Below, one piece after another: positions 8,557-17,049 of a stretch of 64,000 nucleotides of DNA (the stretch's first letter is position 1; every line of letters starts with the position of its first letter). This DNA is from JAQGMV01 sp963828715. Its GTDB lineage: Bacteria > Pseudomonadota > Gammaproteobacteria > Burkholderiales > SG8-41. The DNA lies in NCBI GenBank assembly GCA_963828715.1, contig CAWHFX010000013.1, forward strand, positions 238,473 to 302,472, in the 5' to 3' direction. The notes below the pieces were generated by a model. It was not told the DNA's origin and searched no databases. It worked only from the letters and a program-made list of their open reading frames with translations. The position numbers and the translations under genes were made by a program.

Positions 8557-9675
8557 TTACGTCGGCGCGTTTCGCTCATACCACGGATAGGCGTTCGTCA
8601 CCGAGAACGGCACGGCCGGCGCAGCCGGACGCACCCACGATGGATTGAGCTGCTGGATGGACGTGAGCCCCATGAGGCCGAGCGCCGTGCGAATCTCGAT
8701 ATCGAGCAGCTCCAGCATGCGCTTGATGCCAGCCTGACCGCCCGCCGCGAGCGACCAGCCCAGCAGCTTGCCGACGCCGACCGCGCGCGCGCCGAGTGCA
8801 ATTGCCTTCACGACGTCCGTCCCGCGCAGCACGCCCCCGTCGAACAGCACGTCGGCGCGTCCCGCCACTGCGTTCACGACTTCGGGCAGCACTTCGAGGC
8901 TGGCCTGTGCCTGATCGAGCTGCCGGCCGCCGTGATTCGAGACATACACGACATCGGCGCCGTAATCGACGGCGAGCCGCGCATCTTCCGCGGTGGCGAC
9001 GCCTTTGACGATGAGCGGCGTTTTAATGTGCTCCTTCATCCACACGAGATCCTGCCACGTCATGCTCGCCTGGAAACGCGGGTCTCCGAAACCTTCGCGC
9101 ACGTTCGAGCGGCCGAGGATGTCGCGCTCGCGCCGGCCATACCATGCTCGATCGACGGTCACGCAAAGCGCCCGATAGCCGGCGCTCTTCGCACGCGTGA
9201 GCGTGTCGCGTATCCAGTCGTGATCGGCCCGCACGTAAAGCTGGAAAATGAGCGGTTCGTCTACCGCTTTCTGCACGGCTTCGAAGGACGGCTTGGCCGC
9301 AGTGCTGATGAAGGCGGTCGTGCGATGGGCGAGCGCCGCACGCGCAACGGGAATACCCCCGTCGGAGTGCGCCATGCCGAGAAATCCGCCGACGGGCGCC
9401 AGAAACACCGGGGATTCGAGCGTCTGCCCCAGCAGCGTCGTGCGTATGTCGCTGTCGGCGACATTGACCATCACACGCTGGCGCAGCGCGAGGCTGTCGA
9501 GGGCGAGACGATTGCGACGCAGCGTCATCTCGGAGTCCGCGCCGCCCGAAAGGTGATCCCACAGATCCTGCGGCAGCCGCTCACGCGCCGTATGCACGAT
9601 CTCCTGAAGCGAGACGAAGTCGCTGCGCTCCGGCACGGGTTCTCTGGCTGATTGAATAGGTCGTTCCTCGGACAT
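8557..9675 (-). CDS. FMN-dependent alpha-hydroxy-acid oxidase/dehydrogenase
   Basis: A 372-residue TIM-barrel flavoprotein of the glycolate oxidase/lactate dehydrogenase (LldD)/mandelate dehydrogenase family. The hallmark active-site loop VSNHGGRQLD (catalytic His and Arg) is intact, as are the FMN-binding stretches LAPVGGFLGMAH, LIVKGVATAEDA and VLFDGGVLRGTDVVKA. I start at the ATG at 9675 (MSEERPIQ) because GAGGAAA lies just upstream; an in-frame ATG at 9708 is possible. It would oxidise a 2-hydroxy acid to a 2-oxo acid in the cytoplasm. That would feed the 2-oxo acid dehydrogenase-like E1/E2 genes in the same cluster, if they act on the product. Exact substrate not determinable. Confidence 0.9.
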   Translation of the reverse strand: MSEERPIQSAREPVPERSDFVSLQEIVHTARERLPQDLWDHLSGGADSEMTLRRNRLALDSLALRQRVMVNVADSDIRTTLLGQTLESPVFLAPVGGFLGMAHSDGGIPVARAALAHRTTAFISTAAKPSFEAVQKAVDEPLIFQLYVRADHDWIRDTLTRAKSAGYRALCVTVDRAWYGRRERDILGRSNVREGFGDPRFQASMTWQDLVWMKEHIKTPLIVKGVATAEDARLAVDYGADVVYVSNHGGRQLDQAQASLEVLPEVVNAVAGRADVLFDGGVLRGTDVVKAIALGARAVGVGKLLGWSLAAGGQAGIKRMLELLDIEIRTALGLMGLTSIQQLNPSWVRPAAPAVPFSVTNAYPWYERNAPT

Positions 9676-9721
9676 CGATTTCCTCACGTGTAGTTTGTGG
9701 TACGGCACGTGCTGCTTCGCC

Positions 9722-9886
9722 CAGCTTCTGCGCGAGTGTCCGCGACATGAGATCGGTGCCGCTGCCTGCGCTCCAGGGAACGATCAGCCGCACCGGCTTC
9801 GTCGGATAGTGTTGAGCGTGAGCGCCCGATACGCTCCCGCATCCGATCGCTCCGCATGCGATGGAGGCGAGCGCACGACTCGTCAC
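9722..9886 (-). pseudogene. Truncated Bug/TctC-family receptor (N-terminal remnant)
   Basis: About 55 residues match the start of a tripartite-tricarboxylate receptor: a signal peptide ending GAHAQ, then YPTKPVRLIVPWSAGSGTD and LAQKLGEA. This corresponds to the first strand and helix of the Bug proteins encoded at 22336 and 23312. After that point the frame runs into the leader of the next gene and family similarity ends, so roughly 270 residues are missing. The start (GTG at 9886) overlaps the stop of the upstream dehydrogenase gene by four bases, as in an intact operon. This points to an internal deletion of a once complete gene. Confidence 0.7.
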
Positions 9887-10812
9887 GACAGACCGTCACC
9901 GACTTCGACATTCTCCGGATCGAGCTTCATCCCGGCAGCCTTCGCCTGCAACAAGAGCAGTGTCGAAAAGTCCTCGTCCTTATAGCCGTGGCCGATCAGC
10001 GTCTGCACGATGTCGCGTGTAAGCGAAGCGAGCGGCATCGGCACGCCGAGCGCCTTGCCCGCATTCAGCCCGAGATCGATGTCCTTGCGCAGCAGCTCGG
10101 GCGTGAAGGTCACGTGGAAGTCGAGGTTGACGAGCGCCGGCGCCTTGTAGCGGGTGAACGTCGAGCCCATGACACTCTTGTTGAGAAAGTCGAGAAAGGC
10201 ATGGCGCTTCATGCCTGCTTTCTCGGCGAGCGAAGTGATCTCGCACAGGTTCTGAATCACGACGCCGAGCATGACGTTGTGGCAGATCTTGGCGATGCGC
10301 GAGAGCTCACCCTCGCCGACGTACGAGACGCCCTGGCCGACGTGCGCGAGATAGGGCGAGACCGCGTCGAAAGCGTCCTTCGGCCCTGAAGCGACGACTG
10401 TCAGCCGCCCGGCCTTGATCACCTTCGCGTTGCCGGACACCGGCGCGGCGAGCAGCTTTACATTGCGCTCCGCGAGCTTCTGGCGAATCTCAGCCGATTC
10501 TTCGAGTGAGATCGACGTGCTGTCCACGATGATCTTCGGCGCCTTGCCCTTCGACATGACGCCGTTCGGTCCGTACAGCACTTCCTTCACGTCCTTGCCC
10601 GCTGCGACCATCGTGAACACGATGTCGCACTCCGCCAGATCGGTCAGCGCGTTCACCACTTTCGCGCCCGACTGCGCGAGCGGCTCGGCCTTCGAGCGCG
10701 TGCGGTTCCATACCGCAATGTCGCAGCCCGCTTTCGCCAGTCGTTCGGCCATCGCGTAGCCCATGCGGCCGATGCCGATCCAGCCGAGCTTGTGTTGCTT
10801 CATATCTGCCAT
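9883..10812 (-). CDS. 3-hydroxyisobutyrate dehydrogenase-family NAD(P)-dependent oxidoreductase
   Basis: A 309-residue beta-hydroxy acid dehydrogenase. The N-terminal Rossmann motif is LGWIGIGRMGYAMAERL, with substrate-binding APVSGNAKVIKAGRLT in place of the usual DAPVSGG region. The catalytic Lys lies in IAKICHN, where Lys and Asn are spaced by three residues as in the family. The ATG at 10812 has AGGAGC seven bases upstream. The enzyme would reversibly oxidise a 3-hydroxy or 2-hydroxymethyl acid to an aldehyde or oxo acid, or reduce a semialdehyde (tartronate semialdehyde reductase type). It sits between the sulfurtransferase gene and the broken receptor gene in the long minus-strand cluster. 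Confidence 0.9.
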   Translation of the reverse strand: MADMKQHKLGWIGIGRMGYAMAERLAKAGCDIAVWNRTRSKAEPLAQSGAKVVNALTDLAECDIVFTMVAAGKDVKEVLYGPNGVMSKGKAPKIIVDSTSISLEESAEIRQKLAERNVKLLAAPVSGNAKVIKAGRLTVVASGPKDAFDAVSPYLAHVGQGVSYVGEGELSRIAKICHNVMLGVVIQNLCEITSLAEKAGMKRHAFLDFLNKSVMGSTFTRYKAPALVNLDFHVTFTPELLRKDIDLGLNAGKALGVPMPLASLTRDIVQTLIGHGYKDEDFSTLLLLQAKAAGMKLDPENVEVGDGLS

Positions 10813-10882
10813 GAGGTGCTCCTGTCATCCACGATTTGGGCTCGCAACGCGCCCTCGCGTCATTGTGTTAGGGACGATACGT

Positions 10883-11731
10883 TCAACGCTCCACCGGTAC
10901 GCCGACGAGATTGCCCCACTCGGTCCACGATCCGTCGTACACCCGCACGTTGTCGTACCCGGCAAGTTCAGTAAGCGCGAAATACAACACCGTCGCACGG
11001 TGACTCATGCGGCAGTACGTGATGATGTTCTTGTCCCGCGTCGCGCCACGCGTGCGCGCGGCCGTCTCGATCGCCTCGGCCGATTTGAAGCTCTTGTCGG
11101 GTTGGAGCAGATCTTCGAACAGCAGGTGCTTCGCACCCGGAATACGGCCATAGCGCAGCGCGCCGATGTCCGGCCCGCCCGGCGCGCCGACACGTTCTCC
11201 GCGGTACTCCTCGCCCGAACGGCCATCGAGCAGGACCGTATCCGCTCGTCCGAGTGCGCCGAGCACTCTGTTGCGATCGATGCGCACTCGGTCGTTGCGC
11301 GCGACCGGGGTGTATCCCGTTCGCGCACGCGGCCGTGCGGGCTCCGCGCTCCACGGCCGGCCTTCCGCCTGCCAGCGCTGGCGCGCACCGTCCAGCACTC
11401 TGACGTCTCGATGACCGCAGTAAGTAAACGTCCACCAGGCGTACACGCCGAACTGCACCGGCTCGCCATAGACGACGACCGTCGTATCGTTGCCGATGCC
11501 TGCATCGCCGAGCCGCCGCGCGAACTCCTGCGGCAGGGGAAAATCGCGCGCGTGCGAATCCCACAGCATCGATTTCCATTCCCAGCCGAGCGCACCCGGA
11601 ACGTGGCCGCTGTCGAACGCCTGCATCTGCTCCTGGCCGAGACCCGCGATCTCGATCACCTGCACTGCCGGATCGTTCAGATGCGCCTCCAGCCATTCCG
11701 GACTGACGAGTGCGCTGTCCCGGCTATTCAC
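10883..11731 (-). CDS. Sulfurtransferase, tandem rhodanese domains
   Basis: A 282-residue protein with two rhodanese folds, as in thiosulfate and 3-mercaptopyruvate sulfurtransferases. The N-terminal domain contains GHVPGAL and the C-terminal one GRIPGAKHL, both typical. The active-site loop is YCRMSHRATV with the catalytic Cys; the loop differs from the usual CRxGx(R/T) by having Ser-His in the middle, so donor preference is unclear. The gene starts at GTG 11731 and overlaps the E2 stop by four bases (GTGA). It probably moves sulfane sulfur in the cytoplasm; its link to the rest of the cluster is not obvious from sequence. Confidence 0.88.
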   Translation of the reverse strand: MNSRDSALVSPEWLEAHLNDPAVQVIEIAGLGQEQMQAFDSGHVPGALGWEWKSMLWDSHARDFPLPQEFARRLGDAGIGNDTTVVVYGEPVQFGVYAWWTFTYCGHRDVRVLDGARQRWQAEGRPWSAEPARPRARTGYTPVARNDRVRIDRNRVLGALGRADTVLLDGRSGEEYRGERVGAPGGPDIGALRYGRIPGAKHLLFEDLLQPDKSFKSAEAIETAARTRGATRDKNIITYCRMSHRATVLYFALTELAGYDNVRVYDGSWTEWGNLVGVPVER

Positions 11732-13071
11732 GTCTGGAGATCCTGCGTCCAGTGCCGTGTCTCGATGATGAGCTTCAACTCGCGCAGGAAAGCCGCCGCG
11801 TACGCGCCGTCAACGGCTCGATGGTCGAAACTCTGGGCGAGCACGCCCACCGGTCGGATCGCGATGCTGTCGCCGTCAGGTGCTTCGATGACGACAGGCT
11901 TCTTGCGCACACTGTCGGTCGAGAGAATCGCCACCTGAGGCGTGTTGATGATGGGCGCAGTGATGACGGTCCCGAAAGCGCCATTGTTGGTGATGGTGTA
12001 GGTACCTTCCGCAAGCTCATCCGGCTTCAGTTTTCCGGCACGTCCGCGCACAGCGAGATCGTGTGCTTCACGAGCGATTTGCGACAACGACTTGTTCGGA
12101 ACGTCCTTCAGCACCGGCACCATCAGCCCCTCGAAATTCATGTCCACCGCGATGCCGACGTTGATCCGGCGCTGCAGCGTAAGCGTGTCTCCATTGAATG
12201 TCGCATTGAGCTTGGGATAACGGCCCAGTGCGATCGACAGTGCACGCAGGATGAAAGGCAGATAGGTGAGGCTGAAACCTTCGCGCTCTTTCCAGACCGT
12301 GCCGGCTTCGCGCCTCGCCTGCTCGATGCGATAGAAATCGGCTTCGGAGACCTGCAGTACGTGGGGCACGGTGGTCCACGATTTCTGCATGTTTTCGGCC
12401 ACGCGCCTGCGTACCGCATTGAGCGGTAAGGTCTGCGCGGCCATAGCAGGCTCGGGGCTGACTGGAGCGCGGGCTTGAGTGGCTGGTGCGCCTTGAGCAG
12501 TTGGCTCGATGCGCTCGGCGGGGGTTCGTGGAACCGGCGCCGCTGCCGAGCCGCTCCCCCCAGTCGCCCTGTTCGCCAGATACGCCGTGACATCATCGCG
12601 TGTGATGCGGCCGTCGCGTCCGCTGCCGCGAATGCTTGCCGGGTCGAGGCTGTGCTCGGCCAGCAGCTTGCGCACGACCGGCGAAAGCCGATCCTGCGCG
12701 CCACCGGGCGGTAGTGCTCGCGGCGGCCTCGCAATTTCCGCCGCGTGCGCCGCGGTCGGGCTCACGCGCTGCGCACTGGCAGGATCCTGACCCGCCTTCG
12801 GTGCAAGCGGCGCGCTCGGCTGACCACCCGCTGCGGCCGCGCTTTCCCGGATCACGGCAAGGCGCGCGCCGACTTTGACCGTCGTACCTGCCTGGACAAG
12901 AATCTCCGCCACGACCCCGTTCGCCTGTGCCGGTATCTCGGTGCTGACCTTGTCCGTCTCGACATCGAACAGCGCCTCGTCCGCCTTCACGGCATCGCCG
13001 ACCTTCTTGTACCACTTCGTGACCATCCCTTCGGCGACCGTCTCGCCGAGCTGGGGCATGATTACGTCCAT
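11728..13071 (-). CDS. Dihydrolipoamide acyltransferase (E2 of a 2-oxo acid or acetoin dehydrogenase complex)
   Basis: A 447-residue E2 in three parts. A lipoyl domain begins MDVIMPQLGETVAEG, with the lipoylated Lys in ETDKVSTE. A peripheral-subunit-binding domain lies around LSPVVRKLLAEHSLDP and GRDGRITRDDV (about 148-190). The catalytic acyltransferase domain ends with FDHRAVDGAYAA, carrying the HxxxDG active site. A Pro/Ala-rich linker joins the last two. I use the ATG at 13071 where the lipoyl domain starts. E1alpha and E1beta genes lie upstream on the same strand, separated by an amidohydrolase gene. No E3 (lipoamide dehydrogenase) is in the window, so a housekeeping E3 would be shared. 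Acyl group unknown. Confidence 0.93.
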   Translation of the reverse strand: MDVIMPQLGETVAEGMVTKWYKKVGDAVKADEALFDVETDKVSTEIPAQANGVVAEILVQAGTTVKVGARLAVIRESAAAAGGQPSAPLAPKAGQDPASAQRVSPTAAHAAEIARPPRALPPGGAQDRLSPVVRKLLAEHSLDPASIRGSGRDGRITRDDVTAYLANRATGGSGSAAAPVPRTPAERIEPTAQGAPATQARAPVSPEPAMAAQTLPLNAVRRRVAENMQKSWTTVPHVLQVSEADFYRIEQARREAGTVWKEREGFSLTYLPFILRALSIALGRYPKLNATFNGDTLTLQRRINVGIAVDMNFEGLMVPVLKDVPNKSLSQIAREAHDLAVRGRAGKLKPDELAEGTYTITNNGAFGTVITAPIINTPQVAILSTDSVRKKPVVIEAPDGDSIAIRPVGVLAQSFDHRAVDGAYAAAFLRELKLIIETRHWTQDLQT

Positions 13072-13083
13072 TCGGAACTCGCT

Positions 13084-13203
13084 TGAGTCATGCTTTCCCC
13101 TCACCCCGACCCTCACCAACCGCTCCGCTCCCCCGTGCCATACGGGGCGAGGGAGTCCTTCCGTCACTCGTCACTGGTTCATCACTCGTCACTCGGTCAC
13201 TCA
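13084..13203 (-). repeat. Composite intergenic repeat, copy 1 (GC palindrome plus GTGACGA-type tandem 7-mers)
   Basis: Read on the minus strand this gap between the amidohydrolase and E2 genes holds several near-tandem units of GTGACGAGTGA type, then a G/C-rich inverted part (CTCGCCCCGTATGG facing ACGGGGGAGCG) ending in GGTGAGGGTCGGGGTGAGG. The same two-part pattern appears at 14862-14966 and 18411-18497, and the 7-mer part alone at 57095-57135. It resembles REP-like palindromic elements but I cannot assign a named family. Confidence 0.65.
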
Positions 13204-14859
13204 TCACTGCTTCTCGTAAACCACCCTCCCGCCGACCATCGTCATCACGGGTTTGATGTCCTTGATCTCGTCCGCCGGCACGGTCAGATAGTCGCGATCG
13301 AGCACGACGAGATCCGCGTACTTCCCGGGCTGCAACGAACCGAGGTTGCTCTCCTGGAACACGACATATCCGTTGTTGCGCGTGTGAGCGATCAACGCCT
13401 GCTCGCGCGTGATGGTCTGCCGGTTTACTTCCTTGCCGCCGACCATCTTGCCGGTGACTGCGAACCAGAGGTTGTAGAACGGGTTCGAGGTCGTCACAGC
13501 GGTCGCGTCCGAGCCCAGCCCCCACATGATTCCGCTCTCCTGGACCATTCTCATGGGCGGCATCGACCATGCCCGATCGCCGTGGAACTTGTGCATGAGC
13601 GCACCCTGGATGAGCGGCCGCGTATGGATCTGTGCCGTCATGCCGAGCCGCTTCATGCGCTCGATCTGCTGCGGCGTCACCTGATCGAGGTGCGAGAATG
13701 CCCAGCGCAAACCCTTGATCGGCTTTTCCTTGTGCACACTTTCGTTGACCGCGAGAAACGCATCGATCGCAGGCTCCATCTCGACGTGTGAATTCACATA
13801 GAGCCCACGCTCGGCAAGCGCGCGCACGATCCGCCGCCACTGTGCGAAATCCTCCGGGCGTGTATTCGACTTGGGACTCAGGAGCTGCGTGTTGATGGAG
13901 GAATACACAGACTCACCAAAACCGACGTTGTCGAAATAGTCGGTTCCCTGGAACGGCTTCATGGCGGGAATTTCCGCGACCACCTTGTCCACTTCCTCAG
14001 GCGTTCCCGGCTGCCGAACCGTCTCCCAGAAGATGCGCGCGTTGAGCTCGCCGCGATCGGCAAGCTCGCGATACGGTTCGTAATGTTCGTCGCTCATGCC
14101 GCGACCGCCCGCGTCCATCCAAGCGGTCAGCCCGACCGAATTGAGGTAGCGGACGACATCGCGCGCGTTCTGCCTCCACTGATCTTTCTCCGCGAGCGGT
14201 ACTTTGGCGGCGACGAACGCGACACCGCCCGGCCCCGAGACAAGCCCGGTCAACTTGCCGGAAGCGTCTTTCTCGATGCGGCCGCCGCCCGGGTCTGGTG
14301 TTTTGTCGGTGATCCCGGCCGCCTTCATGGCCGCTGTGTTCAGATACGTGTGGCGATAGATCGCCTGCAATGCGACCGGATGATTGGGTGCGATTTCGTC
14401 CAGCTCCGCAAGCGGAAATCCGCGCGGGTCGTCGAGAAACTGCTCTTCGGACCAGCCGCCGAGCGTGACGATCCAGGTGCCGGGTTGGGTCGCCTTGACC
14501 CGCTCCCGCAGCATGCCGATCACCTGCTTGCGTGACGTGATCGTGTCGAGGCGCATCTCCTCATGCCATTTTTCCGCGACGCGGATGAAGTGCGCGTGGT
14601 TGTCGATGAGACCCGGTATGACCGTGCGGCCTTTGAGGTCGATCGTTTTCGCCTGCGAACCCGCGAGCTTCTGCATGTCGGCATTGCTGCCGACGGCGAC
14701 GATGCGCTGCCCGGTGATGGCGAGCGCCTGTGCGATGGTGAAGCGATCGTCCACGGTGACGATCTTGGCGTTCATGAGCACGAGATCGGCTGCGCCGCAG
14801 GCGAGCGGTGCGAGCGCAACAACAGAGGCCATCAAAAAGCGTTTCGAAGAGCTCAGCAT
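13204..14859 (-). CDS. Exported amidohydrolase (YtcJ/amidohydrolase-3-like)
   Basis: About 551 residues. The first 24 form a signal peptide (SSKRFLMASVVALAPLACGA), so the enzyme is likely periplasmic. The mature part has the composite-sandwich strand NAKIVTVDDRFTIAQALAI, the metal-binding DNHAHF after TVIPGLI, further His sites (NSHVEMEP, FSHLDQV) and the final Asp in GLGSDATAV. It ends in GSLQPGKYADLVVLDRDY, typical of this superfamily. I start at ATG 14859; the upstream in-frame extension is encoded by the repeat element and looks non-genuine. It would hydrolyse an amide, ester or cyclic C-N bond of an imported substrate, consistent with a catabolic cluster, but the substrate is unknown. 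Confidence 0.88.
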   Translation of the reverse strand: MLSSSKRFLMASVVALAPLACGAADLVLMNAKIVTVDDRFTIAQALAITGQRIVAVGSNADMQKLAGSQAKTIDLKGRTVIPGLIDNHAHFIRVAEKWHEEMRLDTITSRKQVIGMLRERVKATQPGTWIVTLGGWSEEQFLDDPRGFPLAELDEIAPNHPVALQAIYRHTYLNTAAMKAAGITDKTPDPGGGRIEKDASGKLTGLVSGPGGVAFVAAKVPLAEKDQWRQNARDVVRYLNSVGLTAWMDAGGRGMSDEHYEPYRELADRGELNARIFWETVRQPGTPEEVDKVVAEIPAMKPFQGTDYFDNVGFGESVYSSINTQLLSPKSNTRPEDFAQWRRIVRALAERGLYVNSHVEMEPAIDAFLAVNESVHKEKPIKGLRWAFSHLDQVTPQQIERMKRLGMTAQIHTRPLIQGALMHKFHGDRAWSMPPMRMVQESGIMWGLGSDATAVTTSNPFYNLWFAVTGKMVGGKEVNRQTITREQALIAHTRNNGYVVFQESNLGSLQPGKYADLVVLDRDYLTVPADEIKDIKPVMTMVGGRVVYEKQ

Positions 14860-14861
14860 TT

Positions 14862-14966
14862 TTTTCCCCTCACCCCCTCCCCTCTCCCCGATTCGAGGCG
14901 AGGGTGCGTGTTTCGTCACCCGTCACCCGTCACTCGTCACTCGATCACTCGATCACTACGAGCCAC
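14862..14966 (-). repeat. Composite intergenic repeat, copy 2
   Basis: Directly upstream of the amidohydrolase start, the minus strand carries GTGACGAGTGACGGGTGACG tandem units followed by an inverted CTCGCCTCGAATCGGGG / GGGAGGGGGTGAGG stretch. Order and sequence are like copy 1. Confidence 0.65.
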
Positions 14967-14982
14967 GAGCCGCTCGTCGCAC

Positions 14983-15960
14983 TCAATCGATCTTCTCCCG
15001 AATCTCCCGGACGATGCGCTCCACCGATGGCACCGTCGCATCCTCCAACTGATCGGCGGCCGGCAGCGGAATGTGCGGTGTGGTGATGCGCACGATCGGA
15101 CCGTCGAGACTCCAGAAGCACTCGTCGGCAACGATGGACGCGATCTCCGCGCCCCATCCGCACAGCCGCGGATTCTCTTCGACAGTCACCAGCCGCCCGG
15201 TCTTCTCCACCTCACGCAGGATCGTTTGCGTATCGAGGGGCACGAGCGAGCGCGGATCCACCACGGTGCAGGAGATCCCATGCTCTTTTTCGAGGATCTC
15301 CGCGGCCTCGAGTGCGCGGTGCACCATCAGGGCAAGCGCGACGATGGTGCAGTCCTTGCCCTCCCGCAGCACACGCGCCTTGCCGAGCTCCTCCACATGC
15401 TCGCCGTCCGGCACTTCGCCTTTCATGGAATAAAGCGATTTCTGTTCGAAGAAAAGGACGGGATCCGGATCGCGCACCGCTGCGGCGAGCAGGCCTTTGA
15501 CATCGGCCGGGAACGCCGGCGCAACGACCTTGATACCAGGGATCGCCATCGCCCAGTTCTCGACGGCCTGCGAGTGCTGCGCGCCGAAGCGGGAGCCGGA
15601 GCCGTTCGCGGTGCGGATCACGAGCGGCAGCGCGATCTGGCCATTTGTCATGTAGCGCATTTTCGCGATCTCGTTCGCTACGAGGTCCCAGCACACCGCG
15701 AGGAAATCCGAGAACATGATCTCGGCGATCGGGCGTAATCCGGTCATCGCAGCGCCCATGGCTGCGCCGAGAATCGCCTGCTCGGAGATCGGTGTGTCAC
15801 GCACGCGCTTCGGGCCGAACTGTTCGAGAAGTCCGACGGTCGCCTTGAACACGCCACCGGCGGCAGCGATGTCTTCACCGAGAAAGACGACGCGCTCGTC
15901 ACGGGCCATTTCCTGCGCGATGCCGGCGGCAACCGCGTCGCGATAGGTCAGTTCCGCCAT
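14983..15960 (-). CDS. 2-oxo acid / acetoin dehydrogenase E1 component, beta subunit
   Basis: A 325-residue transketolase-like subunit with the pyrimidine-binding region VVFLGEDIAAAGGVFKAT (about 24-41). The conserved TPISEQAILGAAMGAAMTG (about 76-94) carries the Glu that activates thiamine diphosphate, and the C-terminal half is PRSLVPLDTQTI. Length and order match AcoB/PdhB/BkdB-type subunits. Its start overlaps the E1alpha gene by 13 bp, so subunits are probably produced in equal amount. It would decarboxylate a 2-oxo acid or cleave acetoin together with the alpha subunit and pass the acyl unit to the E2 encoded at 11728-13071. Confidence 0.93.
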   Translation of the reverse strand: MAELTYRDAVAAGIAQEMARDERVVFLGEDIAAAGGVFKATVGLLEQFGPKRVRDTPISEQAILGAAMGAAMTGLRPIAEIMFSDFLAVCWDLVANEIAKMRYMTNGQIALPLVIRTANGSGSRFGAQHSQAVENWAMAIPGIKVVAPAFPADVKGLLAAAVRDPDPVLFFEQKSLYSMKGEVPDGEHVEELGKARVLREGKDCTIVALALMVHRALEAAEILEKEHGISCTVVDPRSLVPLDTQTILREVEKTGRLVTVEENPRLCGWGAEIASIVADECFWSLDGPIVRITTPHIPLPAADQLEDATVPSVERIVREIREKID

Positions 15961-16973
15961 GCTGCGCCTCCATCGGCCCAGACGTCTTTTTCGATCACAT
16001 CGAGTGACGGCACCGGCGACGCCTTCGCGGTTTCAGTCGCGTCGTCGACTTTACGCATTGCGTTCGTCTCCAGGTCCTTCAGCGTCGCCTCGGCAAACCC
16101 GAGCTCGAGGAGGCGGTTCCGATAAAGCTGGATGGGGTCACGCTGCATCCACTTCTCGAGCTCACCTTCCGGACGATATTTCGCGGGATCGGCACGCGAG
16201 TGGCCGCTGTGCCGATACGTCATCGCCTCGATCAGGGCGGGACCGCCGCCCTTGCGCGCCCGCTCCATGTACTTCACGGCGGTCGTGTAGACGTCGTCGG
16301 CGTCGTTGCCGTCGATGACGACCTTCTCCAGACCGTACGCGCTCGCACGGTCCGCTGCCGGATGCTCGACGGCCGTCACCGTGTGGATCGGCGTGTACTC
16401 CATGTAGAGGTTGTTCTCGCATACGAAAATCACCGGCAGTTTCCACACGACGGCGAAATTCAAAGCCTCGTGGAACGCGCCGATGTTCGTGGTCCCATCG
16501 CCGAAGAAGCACACGGCCACCTGCTCGGTCCCGCGATACTGCGCACTCCATGCGGCGCCTGTGGCAACGGGAAGATGCGCGCCGATGATGGCGTACGAGC
16601 CCATCGCGCCCTTGCTGACATCGGTGAGGTGCATCGAGCCGCCCTTACCGCCGAGAAGACCACACTCGCGGCCCATCAACTCGCCCAGTACGCCTGCCAT
16701 CGACGCGCCGCGCGCGAGCGTGTGCGCATGGCCGCGATAGGTGCAGAACGTCCAGTCGTCGGGGTGCATCGCGACGCCGAACCCCGCAGCGATCGCTTCC
16801 TGTCCGAGCGACAGATGGCTCGTGCCCTTGATCAGATTCTGCAGAAAAAGATCGTACGCGCGCTTCTCGCAGTAACGCAGCTCGAGCTGCTGGCGATAGA
16901 GCTCCATGCGCACGTCGCGTCCGACCTCGATCTGCGGCTCAGCGTTTTTCTTGCGTTTAGTCGATGTGTCCAT
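15948..16973 (-). CDS. 2-oxo acid / acetoin dehydrogenase E1 component, alpha subunit (TPP-binding)
   Basis: A 341-residue E1alpha. The thiamine diphosphate/Mg motif is FFGDGTTNIGAFHEALN (GDG followed by N, about 157-173) and continues to VCENN about 13 residues later. TYRGHAHTLARG and GGKGGSMHL are the cofactor-contacting signatures of PdhA/AcoA, and YRHSGHSRADP is the mobile-loop region. The N-terminal 15 residues are Lys-rich and not conserved. The gene is first in a run with E1beta, amidohydrolase and E2. Substrate could be pyruvate, a branched-chain 2-oxo acid or acetoin; the sequence by eye looks closest to the pyruvate/acetoin group. Confidence 0.92.
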   Translation of the reverse strand: MDTSTKRKKNAEPQIEVGRDVRMELYRQQLELRYCEKRAYDLFLQNLIKGTSHLSLGQEAIAAGFGVAMHPDDWTFCTYRGHAHTLARGASMAGVLGELMGRECGLLGGKGGSMHLTDVSKGAMGSYAIIGAHLPVATGAAWSAQYRGTEQVAVCFFGDGTTNIGAFHEALNFAVVWKLPVIFVCENNLYMEYTPIHTVTAVEHPAADRASAYGLEKVVIDGNDADDVYTTAVKYMERARKGGGPALIEAMTYRHSGHSRADPAKYRPEGELEKWMQRDPIQLYRNRLLELGFAEATLKDLETNAMRKVDDATETAKASPVPSLDVIEKDVWADGGAAWRN

Positions 16974-16997
16974 AATCTCGATGCGTTATGAAATGAC

Positions 16998-17018
16998 GAG
17001 GCCGGCATAGCCGGCACG
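16998..17018. repeat. Short GCCGGC palindrome
   Basis: GCCGGC-ATA-GCCGGC sits in the 76-bp gap upstream of the E1alpha gene, flanked by GAG and ACGAC. A longer relative (nine-base arms) is at 36024-36044. It would form a small hairpin; no T-run follows on either strand, so it is not a clear terminator. Confidence 0.5.
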
Positions 17019-17049
17019 ACTTGCGCCACCCACTTCCCGCTCGCTGGTT

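Noticed and set aside
13084..14966. CRISPR array in the GTCACTC-type repeats
   Set aside because: Units are 7-8 bp, tandem and degenerate with no spacers of constant length and no cas genes nearby.
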